Shown here piece by piece: positions 9,454 to 18,062 of a stretch of 64,000 bases of DNA. Numbering within the stretch: the stretch's first letter is position 1; each line of letters opens with the position of its first letter. This DNA comes from JAPULR01 sp965238215. Its GTDB lineage: Bacteria > Chloroflexota > Dehalococcoidia > Lucifugimonadales > GCA-2712585. A program made the position numbers and the translations under genes. Location: NCBI GenBank assembly GCA_965238215.1, contig OZ250180.1:2418001-2482000 (forward strand), given 5' to 3'. The notes beneath the pieces were generated by a model that was not told the origin of the DNA, did not search any database, and worked only from the letters and a program-made list of their open reading frames with translations.

Positions 9454-10662
9454 CTAAGCGCCGAACTTGGAGATTTTGCCGGCATGGGCGAGGGCCAGGG
9501 ACATGACCTCGACGGCGCGGACGGTTCCGATGCCGCCGAGGGCGCAGGAGCGTTCGTTGAAGGACGGTGGGCCTTGGCTCCTGGTCCACGGGGACTTGAG
9601 CAGGAAGGGCACGGGATGCCAGCTGTGATTGGCCATAATTGACGGGGTTGAGTGGTCGCCGACTATAAGAAATACGTCGGGCTTGAGGTCCAGAATGCGG
9701 GGAATGAAGTCGTCCAGCTTTTCGAGAACCCGCACCTTTTCGTCGAAGTCGCCGTCCTCCCCGGCGGTGTCGGCGGACTTGTAGTGGATGAAGAAGAAGT
9801 CATGGTCGTTCCATCGCTTTTCCAGTGTCCGCACCTCGTCCCTAAAGGTCTCGCCGGTGGATAGCACGTGCATGCCCAGAATGGTGGCGAGGCCGCGGTA
9901 CATGGGGTAGGCGGCGATGGCGGCTGGGTTGAGCTGGTAGGCGTGGGCCATGGAGGGTAGGTGGGGCATGCCGGAGAAGCCCCGGAGCATGACCATGTTG
10001 GCAAACTCCTCCTCCATGAGCATGAGGCGGGCCTGTCGGACGAACTCGTTGGTGGCGTCGGCGGTGGCGCGGGCTGCAAGGCTGAGGGCTTTCACGTTCT
10101 GCAGGGCGACTCCGGTGCGTTGGGGGTCCATCTCCGTCAGGTTGTCCGAAAGGTCGTTGCCCCTCATGCGGAGGACGAACCGGTAGTCTTTCACCGGATA
10201 GACGCGGATGTCGATGGAGTCGACTTCGATGCGGTCCAGCCTATCACAGAGGGGCTCGCTCAGGGACGAGGGGATGCGGCTGGCGCGTCGGTCGAGGAGC
10301 TGGCCGTCGGCGTCGACGGTGCAGAAATTGCCGCGGGCCACGACGTCGCCCTCCCGAAAGTCGACGCCATTGACGCCCGTCGCCTCCAGCGCGCCCCTAC
10401 CGATGACGTACCGGAGAGGGTTGTAGCCGAAGAGGGCGAGATGGCCGGGACCGCTCCCCGGGGTAATTCCCGGCAGGACCGGGACGGTGAGACCGAGAGC
10501 GCTTTCGCCGGCCGCGGCGTCGATGTTGGGAAGAAGGGCTGTCTCGAGCTCAGACTTCCCGGTGGCCGGGTGGGGCAGACCGCCCAGGCCGTCCACGACC
10601 AGCATGACGATCTTGGACGGCGTACTGACGTAGATATCGTGAAGTAGCGGAACGTCAATCAT
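9454..10662 (-). CDS. apgM: 2,3-bisphosphoglycerate-independent phosphoglycerate mutase, archaeal (ApgM) type
   Basis: A 402-residue alkaline-phosphatase-superfamily enzyme. Motifs: MLVVDGLGGLP with metal-binding Asp24, PGITPGSGPGHLALFGYNP with the phospho-acceptor Ser70, and GRGALEATG. The C-terminal metal ligands are in DHDFFFIHYKSADTAGEDGD and LIVGDHSTP. Length and motif order fit the ApgM branch, not the 510-residue GpmI. It interconverts 3- and 2-phosphoglycerate. It sits 101 bases downstream of pgk and upstream of tpiA, making a lower-glycolysis cluster. Confidence 0.92.
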   Translation of the reverse strand: MIDVPLLHDIYVSTPSKIVMLVVDGLGGLPHPATGKSELETALLPNIDAAAGESALGLTVPVLPGITPGSGPGHLALFGYNPLRYVIGRGALEATGVNGVDFREGDVVARGNFCTVDADGQLLDRRASRIPSSLSEPLCDRLDRIEVDSIDIRVYPVKDYRFVLRMRGNDLSDNLTEMDPQRTGVALQNVKALSLAARATADATNEFVRQARLMLMEEEFANMVMLRGFSGMPHLPSMAHAYQLNPAAIAAYPMYRGLATILGMHVLSTGETFRDEVRTLEKRWNDHDFFFIHYKSADTAGEDGDFDEKVRVLEKLDDFIPRILDLKPDVFLIVGDHSTPSIMANHSWHPVPFLLKSPWTRSQGPPSFNERSCALGGIGTVRAVEVMSLALAHAGKISKFGA

Positions 10663-10763
10663 TAATGTTCAGATCAGGCATTAGATATGAGTTCAGGCAT
10701 TGAGTTTCATTTCAGACGCGCAGGGTTGGTCCACAACGGAGGCCACTTTGCCGACGGGATGGG

Positions 10764-11975
10764 TCAACGTAGAAGGGCGCTTTTGGACGGCAACGCCGAG
10801 ATACCCGGCAATTCTTTCCCCTCCAGGAACTCTATCATAGCGCCGCCTCCACTGGATATGTGGTCCATGCGATGCCCCAGGCCCAGGGTTTCCACGGCGG
10901 AGGCCGTGGAGCCACCCCCGATTATAGTTGTCCCGTCCAGCGAGGCCAAGTGGTTCGCAAGGGATGTGGTGCCGGCGGCAAAGGGTTTGAACTCGAACAC
11001 ACCCAAAGGACCGTTCCAGATGATGGTCTGGCACGGACTGAGAAGACGGCAGAACTCTTGGACTGTGCGCGGGCCTACGTCCAGAATGTACGAATCTTTG
11101 GGGACGTCATCCGTGGAGTGGACGCCCACTTTCGACGGGTTGGCGCTAAGCTCCGACGCAGCGACGACGTCTGTGGGAAGGTGGATGGGCGCTGCGCCGG
11201 AACGAATAAGCTCCAAGGCGTAGTCCAGCAGGTGATCCTCCACGATGGATCTGCCCACGGGCTTGCCCAGGGCCTTGAGGAAGGTGGCCGCCATGCCGCC
11301 ACCGATGAGGATAAGGTCGGCGCGCCGGACGAGGTTGTCTATGAGCTTCAGTTTGTCGCTGACCTTGGCCCCGCCCAGGATGACGGCCAAGGGGCGGCGG
11401 GGCGTTTCCAGCGCATGACCGAGGACTTCCAGTTCGCGTTGGAGAAGGAGGCCGGCCGCCGAGGGGAGGCGATGGGGCAGGCCGGCTATTGAGGCGTGGG
11501 CGCGGTGGGCCGCTCCGAAGGCGTCGAGGACAAATATGTCTGCCAAAGAGGCCAGAGCATTAACGAACTGCGGGTCGTTGGACTCTTCGCCGGCATGAAA
11601 CCGCAGGTTTTCCAGAAGGACCACCTCACCGGCCTTCATTTCCGACACGCGTTGGGCGACGTGGGGGCCAACGCAGTCCTGCAGGGCCGGGACAGGCCGA
11701 CGCAACAGGGTTGATAGCCGACGGGCCACCGGCTTGAGGCGCAGGGCCTCAACAACGCGGCCCTTGGGGCGGCCCAGGTGGGAGCAGAGGACCACCTTGC
11801 AGTTGCGCTCCAGGAGATACTCAACGGTGGGGAGGGAGGCCCGGAGCCGGTGGTCGTGCTCCGAGGTTATTTCAGGGTTGTTAGGTCCCAGGGGCACGTT
11901 CAAATCCGCCCGGAGCAACACGGTCTTACCCGCAACGTCCAGGTCGTGGAGGCTTGCTATGTTCATACGCGTCAT
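10764..11975 (-). CDS. pgk: Phosphoglycerate kinase
   Basis: A 403-residue two-domain kinase with the expected motifs: RADLNVPLG (22-30), SHLGRPKG (65-72), VVLLENLRFH, DAFGAAHRAHAS, LGGAKVSDK and NGPLGVFE. The nucleotide loop reads GGGSTASAVE where many PGKs have GGGD(S/T), a variation at the magnesium-ATP aspartate. ATG 11975 (or 11966, also in frame) is chosen from the family N-terminus; the frame is open further upstream only because it runs over the preceding gene's 3' end. It makes ATP from 1,3-bisphosphoglycerate. The polyprenyl-synthase-like gene stops four bases before this start. Confidence 0.95.
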   Translation of the reverse strand: MTRMNIASLHDLDVAGKTVLLRADLNVPLGPNNPEITSEHDHRLRASLPTVEYLLERNCKVVLCSHLGRPKGRVVEALRLKPVARRLSTLLRRPVPALQDCVGPHVAQRVSEMKAGEVVLLENLRFHAGEESNDPQFVNALASLADIFVLDAFGAAHRAHASIAGLPHRLPSAAGLLLQRELEVLGHALETPRRPLAVILGGAKVSDKLKLIDNLVRRADLILIGGGMAATFLKALGKPVGRSIVEDHLLDYALELIRSGAAPIHLPTDVVAASELSANPSKVGVHSTDDVPKDSYILDVGPRTVQEFCRLLSPCQTIIWNGPLGVFEFKPFAAGTTSLANHLASLDGTTIIGGGSTASAVETLGLGHRMDHISSGGGAMIEFLEGKELPGISALPSKSALLR

Positions 11976-11979
11976 CAGT

Positions 11980-13023
11980 CTATGGCCAGGATTGTCCGTC
12001 GGTCTGGCCCACCTCCACGAGATGACGGGCGAAGTCAAGTAGGGATTCCAGGCCTTCTGATTCCAGGTCTGCCCCGCCAAGGGCGTCCACAGCTTCCTGG
12101 AAGTATTGAGTGACCGCCGACTCGGCTTCGTCACGAACGTCGTTGGCCTCGAGAATGTCGAGAAGCTGCTGATGGTCGTCGGGTTCCAACACCCGTTTGA
12201 AGTAGATGTCGCCCAGGGCGCGCTTCGTCTTCAGGTCGGCGGATTCCAGGAGGGCCGCTATGGGATAGAGCTTCTTCTTGTTGAGCAGCTGCGGGCTGGC
12301 GTTCCGGCCGTCGCCGTTCCCCCAGACGGCCTGAATGTCCTGGCGAATCTGATAGGCGAGGCCCAGCTTCAGGCCGGATTCCTGGAAGGCCCGGACGGTC
12401 TCCCGGCAGTCGGTGGAGGCGAGGGCGCCCAAAGTCATGGCGCAGGACATGACGCTGCCCGTGAGGTCTGTGGCCATCTTCAGATAGGAGGAGCGGGAAA
12501 TGTCCAACCGCTCCTGGTGGGAAAGTTCAACATACTGGCCCTCGCACATTCGGATGCAGGCCTCGTCAAGAACGCCGAGGGCCTGGAGCACCCGGTCCAG
12601 GGGGAGACCCGCGTCGGCGAGGCGGAAGAGAGCGCTGCGGCCCAGGGCGTGGAGGCCGTCGCCTACGTTGATGGCCTGGCCGGGTCCCCAAACCCACCAG
12701 ACGGAGGGGCGAGCCTCCTGACGGGGGTTGCCTTCCTGAACGTCCTTGTGCACCTCGATGAAGGTGTGCACGAGCTCCATGGCCGCCGCCGCGGGAAGGG
12801 CGGGGCGGTGACTCGCGCCGGCGGCCTGGCAGGAAAGGAGGGTCAAGAGGGCGTAGGGGCGAGGGGGTCTGGGCTTGGGAAGGGGTTCGCCCTGACGGTC
12901 CGCCCAGCCAAGCTGGTAGAGCATCATGTCGTAGAGCAGCCCCTCGCGCGGACGGAGAACCGCCTCCAACTCCGAATCCAGGTCGGCGTGGTACTGCTCC
13001 AAGTCGTCGATGATTAACGGCAT
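11980..13023 (-). CDS. Polyprenyl-synthase-fold protein with degenerate aspartate-rich motifs
   Basis: The overall layout of trans-isoprenyl diphosphate synthases is seen: HTFIEVHKDVQEG followed by RPSVWWVWG, QAINVGDGLHALG, LAYQIRQDIQAVWG and the KKKLYPI basic segment. The two Mg-binding DDxxD motifs are not intact. The first reads KDVQE (93-97), the second QDIQA (228-232), and the KT motif of helix G is lost (TDLTG). The protein is therefore either a catalytically altered or inactive paralogue, perhaps a partner subunit of an active synthase elsewhere, or an enzyme with another chemistry. It lies between the TsaC-like gene (7-base gap) and pgk (4-base gap). Confidence 0.8.
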   Translation of the reverse strand: MPLIIDDLEQYHADLDSELEAVLRPREGLLYDMMLYQLGWADRQGEPLPKPRPPRPYALLTLLSCQAAGASHRPALPAAAAMELVHTFIEVHKDVQEGNPRQEARPSVWWVWGPGQAINVGDGLHALGRSALFRLADAGLPLDRVLQALGVLDEACIRMCEGQYVELSHQERLDISRSSYLKMATDLTGSVMSCAMTLGALASTDCRETVRAFQESGLKLGLAYQIRQDIQAVWGNGDGRNASPQLLNKKKLYPIAALLESADLKTKRALGDIYFKRVLEPDDHQQLLDILEANDVRDEAESAVTQYFQEAVDALGGADLESEGLESLLDFARHLVEVGQTDGQSWP

Positions 13024-13030
13024 AGACCCC

Positions 13031-13666
13031 TCATTGACTCGCTCCGTCCAAGTCTACTCCGCATACCCGCCGGATGCACTCCGCGCTGAGGGTGCCTGTC
13101 CGGATCATTCTTGGCCGCTTGCCCGTCAGGTCAACCACGGAAGAAGGCTGGCCGCGATAGGCCGGACCGCCGTCGAGGATATAGTCAATCCTATGGCCCA
13201 AACTCCGCTCAACATCCTGGGCCGTGATGGGGTCGGGGCCGCCGCTGGGGTTGGCGCTTGTTCCTACGATAGGCTTACCCAGGGCCCGGGCGAGGGCTCG
13301 TGGAACGGGGTGGTCGGGGACTCGAACGCCCACGGCTCCGGTGGGGCCCAACACGGGCCCCGGCAGACCGGGAATGGGAGAGAGGACGAGTGTCAGGGGG
13401 CCAGGCCAGAAGGCTTGAGCGAGGGCGCGGAAGAATGGCGAATCCGGTCGAGCGACAAGCTCTACGTCGTCGGCATCGGCGAGCAGCAGGGGCAGACCCT
13501 TGTCGGCGCTTCTGCCTTTCACGTGGAGGATTCTGGACAGGGCTTTAACGGAAAAGGGGTTGCATCCCAGGCCGTAAAGGGTATCGGTGGGGTAGCCAAT
13601 TACCCCGTCTTTGCGGAGGAACTCCGCCGCTTCTTCTATGCCTCTCTCTATATCAAGCGAAAGCAT
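13031..13666 (-). CDS. Threonylcarbamoyl-AMP synthase (Sua5/YwlC/YrdC family)
   Basis: A 211-residue single-domain YrdC protein. The N-terminal IGYPTDTLYGLGCNPF binds ATP and threonine. HVKGRSADKGLPLLL and FWPGPLTLVL are standard, and GVRVPDHP and VGTSANPSGG complete the pocket. It makes threonylcarbamoyl-adenylate for the t6A modification of ANN-decoding tRNAs. It lacks the extra C-terminal Sua5 domain, so it is the short TsaC/YwlC form. It is the first gene of the minus-strand glycolysis run and diverges from guaA across about 195 bases. Confidence 0.94.
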   Translation of the reverse strand: MLSLDIERGIEEAAEFLRKDGVIGYPTDTLYGLGCNPFSVKALSRILHVKGRSADKGLPLLLADADDVELVARPDSPFFRALAQAFWPGPLTLVLSPIPGLPGPVLGPTGAVGVRVPDHPVPRALARALGKPIVGTSANPSGGPDPITAQDVERSLGHRIDYILDGGPAYRGQPSSVVDLTGKRPRMIRTGTLSAECIRRVCGVDLDGASQ

Positions 13667-13700
13667 ACTATTGTTGGATGCCGAGGCTCAGGCGTAAAAC

Positions 13701-13728
13701 TTGACTGAGAACGGCAAGTGAGTATAGC
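13701..13728 (+). promoter_or_regulatory. Candidate sigma-70-type promoter for the purine block
   Basis: TTGACT at 13701-13706 is followed after 16 bases by TATAGC at 13723-13728, about 130 bases upstream of guaA in the divergent gap. It matches four or five of six consensus bases in each box. No transcription data; inferred from sequence only. Confidence 0.4.
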
Positions 13729-13825
13729 ATAGGCTCGAATCTAAGGTACAGGGTAGTCGTGTAAGGGCGTGACTCGGCAGAATGGATCAGGCGCCACACA
13801 TTGCAGAGCATCTTTATGCTAAACG

Positions 13826-13841
13826 GCGGGCTATTGCCCGC
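13826..13841 (+). promoter_or_regulatory. Perfect hairpin just upstream of the guaA ribosome-binding site
   Basis: gcgggc (13826-13831) pairs with gcccgc (13836-13841) around a four-base loop. It lies 20 bases before the ATG and is followed by the weak T-rich stretch tatttagttt. It could act as an attenuator or leader structure for guaA, or be a chance palindrome. It does not match any guanine riboswitch I know. Confidence 0.35.
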
Positions 13842-13861
13842 TATTTAGTTTGAAGGATACG

Positions 13862-15529
13862 ATGGAAGTTCAGCAGTCTACGCCAAGCCGTCGCATAGCG
13901 ACCAGCGACGACTTGGAGGTTTCCGCCTACCTTGAAATTGCCAAGGAGAAGGAAGGGCAGGGGTCCCAGCGGCCTGAGGAGACGCCGACGGTCTCGGAAG
14001 GCGTGGTGATCATAGACTTCGGCTCCCAGTACAGCCACCTCATTGCCCGCCGCATCCGTGAGTTAAACGTCTACAGCGAGGTTGTGCCGCACACCGCCGG
14101 CTGGGAAGACGTTCAGGCAATGAACCCCAAGGGGGTCATCCTCTCCGGTGGGCCGGCTAGCGTCTACCACAACGGGGCGCCGCTGGCCCCCGGCTGGGTA
14201 TACCAGAAGGGGATGCCCATTCTGGGAATCTGTTACGGGATGCAGGTGCTGGCCCACCAGTTGGGCGGGAAAGTAACGCCCGGGGCCAAGCGCGAGTACG
14301 GGCACGCCGTTCTCCACCAGAACGTGACTGGATCTGCCCTCTTTCAGGGCATTGACGCCTCCATACCCGTGTGGATGAGTCACGGGGACCAGATTCAGAG
14401 CCTGCCGCCCGGATTTTCCGCGCTCGCCTACACGGACAACTCGCCCATTGCCGTTATGGCGGGCTTCGACAACGTTTTCGGCCTCCAGTTCCACCCGGAG
14501 GTTGCCCACACTCCCCAGGGCAAGGGCATTCTGGAGAACTTTCTGTACCGCATCTGCGGGTGCCAAAGCCGGTGGACGGTGGACAACTTTGTGTATGCGG
14601 CCATCCAGAAGGTCCGTGACCAGGTGGGCGATGGGAAGGTAATCTGCGCCCTCTCAGGCGGGGTAGACTCCGCCGTAACCGCCACGCTGATACACCGAGC
14701 CATAGGCAACCAGCTAACGTGCATATTTGTGAACAACGGGCTTCTTCGGAGAGAGGAGGCTGAGCGGGTACAGAGGACGTTCCAGCAGAACCTTAGCATG
14801 AACCTGCTCTACATAGACGCCTCCCAGCGGTTTCTCGACCGGCTGGTGGGTGTGGTGGACCCGGAGCAGAAGCGCAAGGTCATCGGAGAAGAGTTCATAC
14901 GCGTATTCGAAGACGCCGCAACAGAGATGAGCGACGCTGACTTTCTGGCCCAGGGGACACTATACCCGGACGTCATCGAGAGCCAAACTTCGGAGAATCA
15001 GGCTTCGGCCACCATTAAGACTCACCACAACGTGGGCGGCCTTCCCAAGGACATGAACTTGAAGCTGGTGGAGCCCCTACGGTACCTGTTCAAGGATGAG
15101 ATAAGGGGGGTGGCTTCGGTGCTGGGACTGCCGGAAGAGATAGTGATGCGGCAGCCGTTTCCCGGCCCGGGGCTGGCAATTCGATGTTTGGGGGAGGTGA
15201 CTCCGGAGAAGCTTGAGATTCTTCGGGGCTGCGATTGGATAGTGATGGACGAAATCAAGGGCGCGAATCTGTACCGGCATCTGTGGCAGACCTTCGCCGT
15301 TCTCACCGACGCTCGCAGCGTGGGCGTAATGGGGGACTTTCGGACCTACGGCTACGCGGTGGCCGTCCGCGCCGTCTCCAGCGAAGACGCGATGACGGCC
15401 GATTGGGCACGCCTGCCCTACGACCTGCTGGCCCGCATCTCCAGCCGAATCGTCAACGAAGTCCCGCAGGTGAACCGGGTAGTTTACGACATTACCAGCA
15501 AGCCGCCGGGGACTATTGAATGGGAGTGA
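13862..15529 (+). CDS. guaA: GMP synthase (glutamine-hydrolysing)
   Basis: A class I glutamine amidotransferase domain has Cys124 in GICYGM and His211/Glu213 in FHPEVAH. An ATP-pyrophosphatase domain (SGGVDS, 265-270) and the C-terminal dimerisation domain ending KPPGTIEWE follow. The enzyme aminates XMP to GMP. ATG 13862 is preferred because AAGGA lies just upstream; TTG 13850 would add four residues. An N-terminal extension of about 45 charged residues (AKEKEGQGSQRPEETP) precedes the amidotransferase domain and is not usual in GuaA. It is the first gene of the plus-strand purine block, with nine bases to purD. Confidence 0.96.
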   Translation: MEVQQSTPSRRIATSDDLEVSAYLEIAKEKEGQGSQRPEETPTVSEGVVIIDFGSQYSHLIARRIRELNVYSEVVPHTAGWEDVQAMNPKGVILSGGPASVYHNGAPLAPGWVYQKGMPILGICYGMQVLAHQLGGKVTPGAKREYGHAVLHQNVTGSALFQGIDASIPVWMSHGDQIQSLPPGFSALAYTDNSPIAVMAGFDNVFGLQFHPEVAHTPQGKGILENFLYRICGCQSRWTVDNFVYAAIQKVRDQVGDGKVICALSGGVDSAVTATLIHRAIGNQLTCIFVNNGLLRREEAERVQRTFQQNLSMNLLYIDASQRFLDRLVGVVDPEQKRKVIGEEFIRVFEDAATEMSDADFLAQGTLYPDVIESQTSENQASATIKTHHNVGGLPKDMNLKLVEPLRYLFKDEIRGVASVLGLPEEIVMRQPFPGPGLAIRCLGEVTPEKLEILRGCDWIVMDEIKGANLYRHLWQTFAVLTDARSVGVMGDFRTYGYAVAVRAVSSEDAMTADWARLPYDLLARISSRIVNEVPQVNRVVYDITSKPPGTIEWE

Positions 15530-15538
15530 GTTAGCCTA

Positions 15539-16831
15539 ATGCGCGTGTTGGTAATCGGTTCCGGCGCCAGGGAGCACGCCCTGGCTTGGAAGCTCAACGA
15601 AAGCCCGAAGGTGGATAGGGTCTTCGTTGCTCCTGGGAACGCCGGCACCCACGGCGTTGCCACAAACGTGGGTGTGGATGCGGATGACATTTCCAAGTTG
15701 GCGATGTTCGCCAAAAGGTACTCCGTCGACCTGACCGTCGTAGGCCCTGAGAGCCCCTTGGCGAACGGAATCGTCGACCGATTCCAGATGGAGGGCTTGA
15801 CTGTCTTCGGCCCGACCCGGGACGGAGCCAGGATAGAAGCGAGCAAGTCGTTTGCCCGTCTGCTCATGCGGAAGTACGATATTCCCTCGCCGGAGTTCAA
15901 GATTTTCAACAACTACGCCGAGGGATACGAGTTCCTTACCAACCACCAAGGCCAGGTAGTGGTGAAGGCCGACGGTCTGGCGGGGGGCAAGGGTTCCATT
16001 ATATGCCGCGACCAAGAAGCGGCCATAAACGCCCTCTACGATTGCATGGAGGACCGCATTTTCGGGGCGGCCGGGGCTACAGTGGTGGTGGAGGAACTCC
16101 TGGAAGGCCAGGAGATAAGCGTGTTTGCCTTCACCGACGGGGTAGAGGTGTCGTCTCTCATAGCCGCCTGCGACTACAAGCGGCTGCTGGATGGAGACCG
16201 GGGCCTCAACACAGGCGGGATGGGCAGCTACGCACCCGCGGACGTTTGGGACGACAAGCTAGCGCGTCAGGTCCGCAAGGAGGTCATGGAGCCGGCGGTA
16301 CGCGGCATGGCCAACGAGGGATTCCCCTATCGGGGGGTGCTCTACGCCGGGATTATGCTGACTCCTAACGGTATACGGGTGCTGGAGTTCAACTGCCGCC
16401 TGGGAGACCCGGAGACACAGGTGATTCTGCCGCAAATGAAGTCTGACCTAACGCGGGTGATGTTGGCCACCATGGACGGCAGCTTGAAGAAGACGCGAGT
16501 GGATTGGGGCAAACAGGCAAGTGTGGGTGTCGTGGTAGCCTCGCGAGGCTACCCCGGGGAATACCGGCGCGGCCTGGAGGTTAGCGGGCTGGACATGGTG
16601 GACAAGGATATACTAGTCTTCCATGCCGGCACCAAGATAGAGTCCTCCCAGGTGGTGAGCACCGGCGGGCGGGTTCTTACGGTGGTGGGCTCAGGTCCGA
16701 CGGTGACGGCGGCGCATGAGCGCGTCTACGACAACGTGGAGCGCGTTACGTTCCAGGGCTGTCACTTCCGAAGGGACATCGGCATAATCGAAGGGGAACC
16801 GCCCCCCGGCGAGAGGCCAAGACACAGGTGA
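15539..16831 (+). CDS. purD: Phosphoribosylamine-glycine ligase
   Basis: An ATP-grasp enzyme of 430 residues. The N-terminal domain begins MRVLVIGSGAREHALAW with VGPESPLANGIVD. The ATP-grasp core has VVKADGLAGGKG and LLEGQEISVFAFTDG. Catalytic metal-site stretches are LNTGGMGSY and VLEFNCRLGDPETQ. It makes glycinamide ribonucleotide from phosphoribosylamine, the second step of purine synthesis. It follows guaA by nine bases and precedes purE by twelve. Confidence 0.96.
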   Translation: MRVLVIGSGAREHALAWKLNESPKVDRVFVAPGNAGTHGVATNVGVDADDISKLAMFAKRYSVDLTVVGPESPLANGIVDRFQMEGLTVFGPTRDGARIEASKSFARLLMRKYDIPSPEFKIFNNYAEGYEFLTNHQGQVVVKADGLAGGKGSIICRDQEAAINALYDCMEDRIFGAAGATVVVEELLEGQEISVFAFTDGVEVSSLIAACDYKRLLDGDRGLNTGGMGSYAPADVWDDKLARQVRKEVMEPAVRGMANEGFPYRGVLYAGIMLTPNGIRVLEFNCRLGDPETQVILPQMKSDLTRVMLATMDGSLKKTRVDWGKQASVGVVVASRGYPGEYRRGLEVSGLDMVDKDILVFHAGTKIESSQVVSTGGRVLTVVGSGPTVTAAHERVYDNVERVTFQGCHFRRDIGIIEGEPPPGERPRHR

Positions 16832-16843
16832 AAGGTGAAGTGA

Positions 16844-17302
16844 ATGAGTAGAGTCGGAGTTGTCATGGGAAGCTCCTCAGACGAGCCCGTGGTTAGCGAG
16901 ACCGTGAAGGTCCTGGAGGATCTGGGCATTGACTACGAGGTTAGGGTCATGTCGGCCCATCGCAAGCCCAAGGCTGTGATGGAATATGCGGTTTCCGCCC
17001 GGGAGCGGGGCATAGAGGTGCTCATTGGGGCGGCCGGAGGATCTGCGGCGCTTCCCGGGGTGCTGGCGGCCTGGACCACGCTGCCCGTCATCGGTGTGCC
17101 CCTGGCAAGCAGCGAGTTGGGGGGGTCGGACGCCCTCACCGCCATAGCACAGATGCCTCCGGGCGTGCCCGTAGCATGCGTGGCCGTGGGGTCCTGGGGC
17201 GCGCGGAACGCCGCCTATTTGGCGGCGGAGATACTGGCCCTCAAGTATGAAAGCATTAGAGAGTCCTATGAGGCCTATAGAAAAAAACTTCAGGAAGGGT
17301 AG
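16844..17302 (+). CDS. purE: 5-(carboxyamino)imidazole ribonucleotide mutase or AIR carboxylase (PurE family)
   Basis: A 152-residue PurE-fold protein: VGVVMGSSSDEPVV (phosphate loop), MSAHRKPKAV (catalytic His loop), PVIGVPLASSELGG and VACVAVGSWGARNAAYLA. In class I bacterial PurE the glycine loop is followed by AAHLPG; here the site reads SAALPG, with alanine in place of the usually conserved histidine. No purK is found in the window. That leaves open whether this is a divergent class I mutase or a carboxylase using CO2 directly. ATG 16844 is twelve bases after purD. Confidence 0.9.
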   Translation: MSRVGVVMGSSSDEPVVSETVKVLEDLGIDYEVRVMSAHRKPKAVMEYAVSARERGIEVLIGAAGGSAALPGVLAAWTTLPVIGVPLASSELGGSDALTAIAQMPPGVPVACVAVGSWGARNAAYLAAEILALKYESIRESYEAYRKKLQEG

Positions 17303-17351
17303 TGGGCTCGACAAGCAGCATTTGCATGTCTGTGGCCACAGTTAGCTTCCA

Positions 17352-18062
17352 GTGACAAACGCAAAGATTCCTAACAAGGGACCCGCCGTAATATGTGACT
17401 TTGACGACACCACGGTATTGGAAAACGTGGCGGAGTTGCTGCTCAGGGAGTTCGGCGGCGAGGGGTGGCAGGAGTACCAACGGCAGAACGTTCGGCATCG
17501 CATGACCCTGAAGGAGTACCAGGAGCGGGCCTTTCAGACGGTGAAGGTCGGGCGAGAGACGATGAAGGATTTCGTCAAGGAGCGGGCCACCCTTCGTCCT
17601 CACTTCAAGGCCCTCTTCGAGCATTGCCGCAAGAACAACATCCCGCTGGCCATAGCCACCATGGGCTTGGACTTCTACGTGGAGGCGCTGCTGGAGCGGG
17701 AGGGTATGGAGTCCGTTGAATGTTACGCCGCGGATACGGAGTTTACCGACGAGGGGATCCGCTACGAGTACCCGTACGCCTCCAAGGACTGCTGGCAGCC
17801 CGGCAATTGCAAGTGCGCCGTTTTGGAGCGCTACCGGAAGAAGGGCCACTCGGTGATACTTTTTGCCGGCGACGGGAAGACGGACATCTGCCCTGCCGAC
17901 CGCTCGGACCTGGTTTTCGCCCGGCGTTACCTGGAGGAGCACCGGGAGGAGAAGGGGCTGCCCTACGTGAAGCTCAATGACTTCTCCAATATGGTGCGCG
18001 CCTTAGAGAAGCTAACCGCTGAGGGAGAGAAGTCCGGCGCCGAGGCAGCGAGCGATGATTGA
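17352..18062 (+). CDS. HAD-superfamily phosphatase, PSPase/MtnX-like
   Basis: A 236-residue HAD protein. Motif I is CDFDDTT (nucleophile Asp16, acid Asp18), motif II lies in IATMG around residue 102, and motif IV is GDGKTD (172-177). The layout resembles the phosphoserine phosphatase/MtnX group. A cysteine cluster DCWQPGNCKC (about 145-154) is unusual. It starts at GTG 17352 with a weak ribosome-binding site and overlaps purB by eight bases, so it is translated with the purine genes. The substrate is unknown; a phosphatase step is not part of canonical purine synthesis. Confidence 0.75.
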   Translation: MTNAKIPNKGPAVICDFDDTTVLENVAELLLREFGGEGWQEYQRQNVRHRMTLKEYQERAFQTVKVGRETMKDFVKERATLRPHFKALFEHCRKNNIPLAIATMGLDFYVEALLEREGMESVECYAADTEFTDEGIRYEYPYASKDCWQPGNCKCAVLERYRKKGHSVILFAGDGKTDICPADRSDLVFARRYLEEHREEKGLPYVKLNDFSNMVRALEKLTAEGEKSGAEAASDD

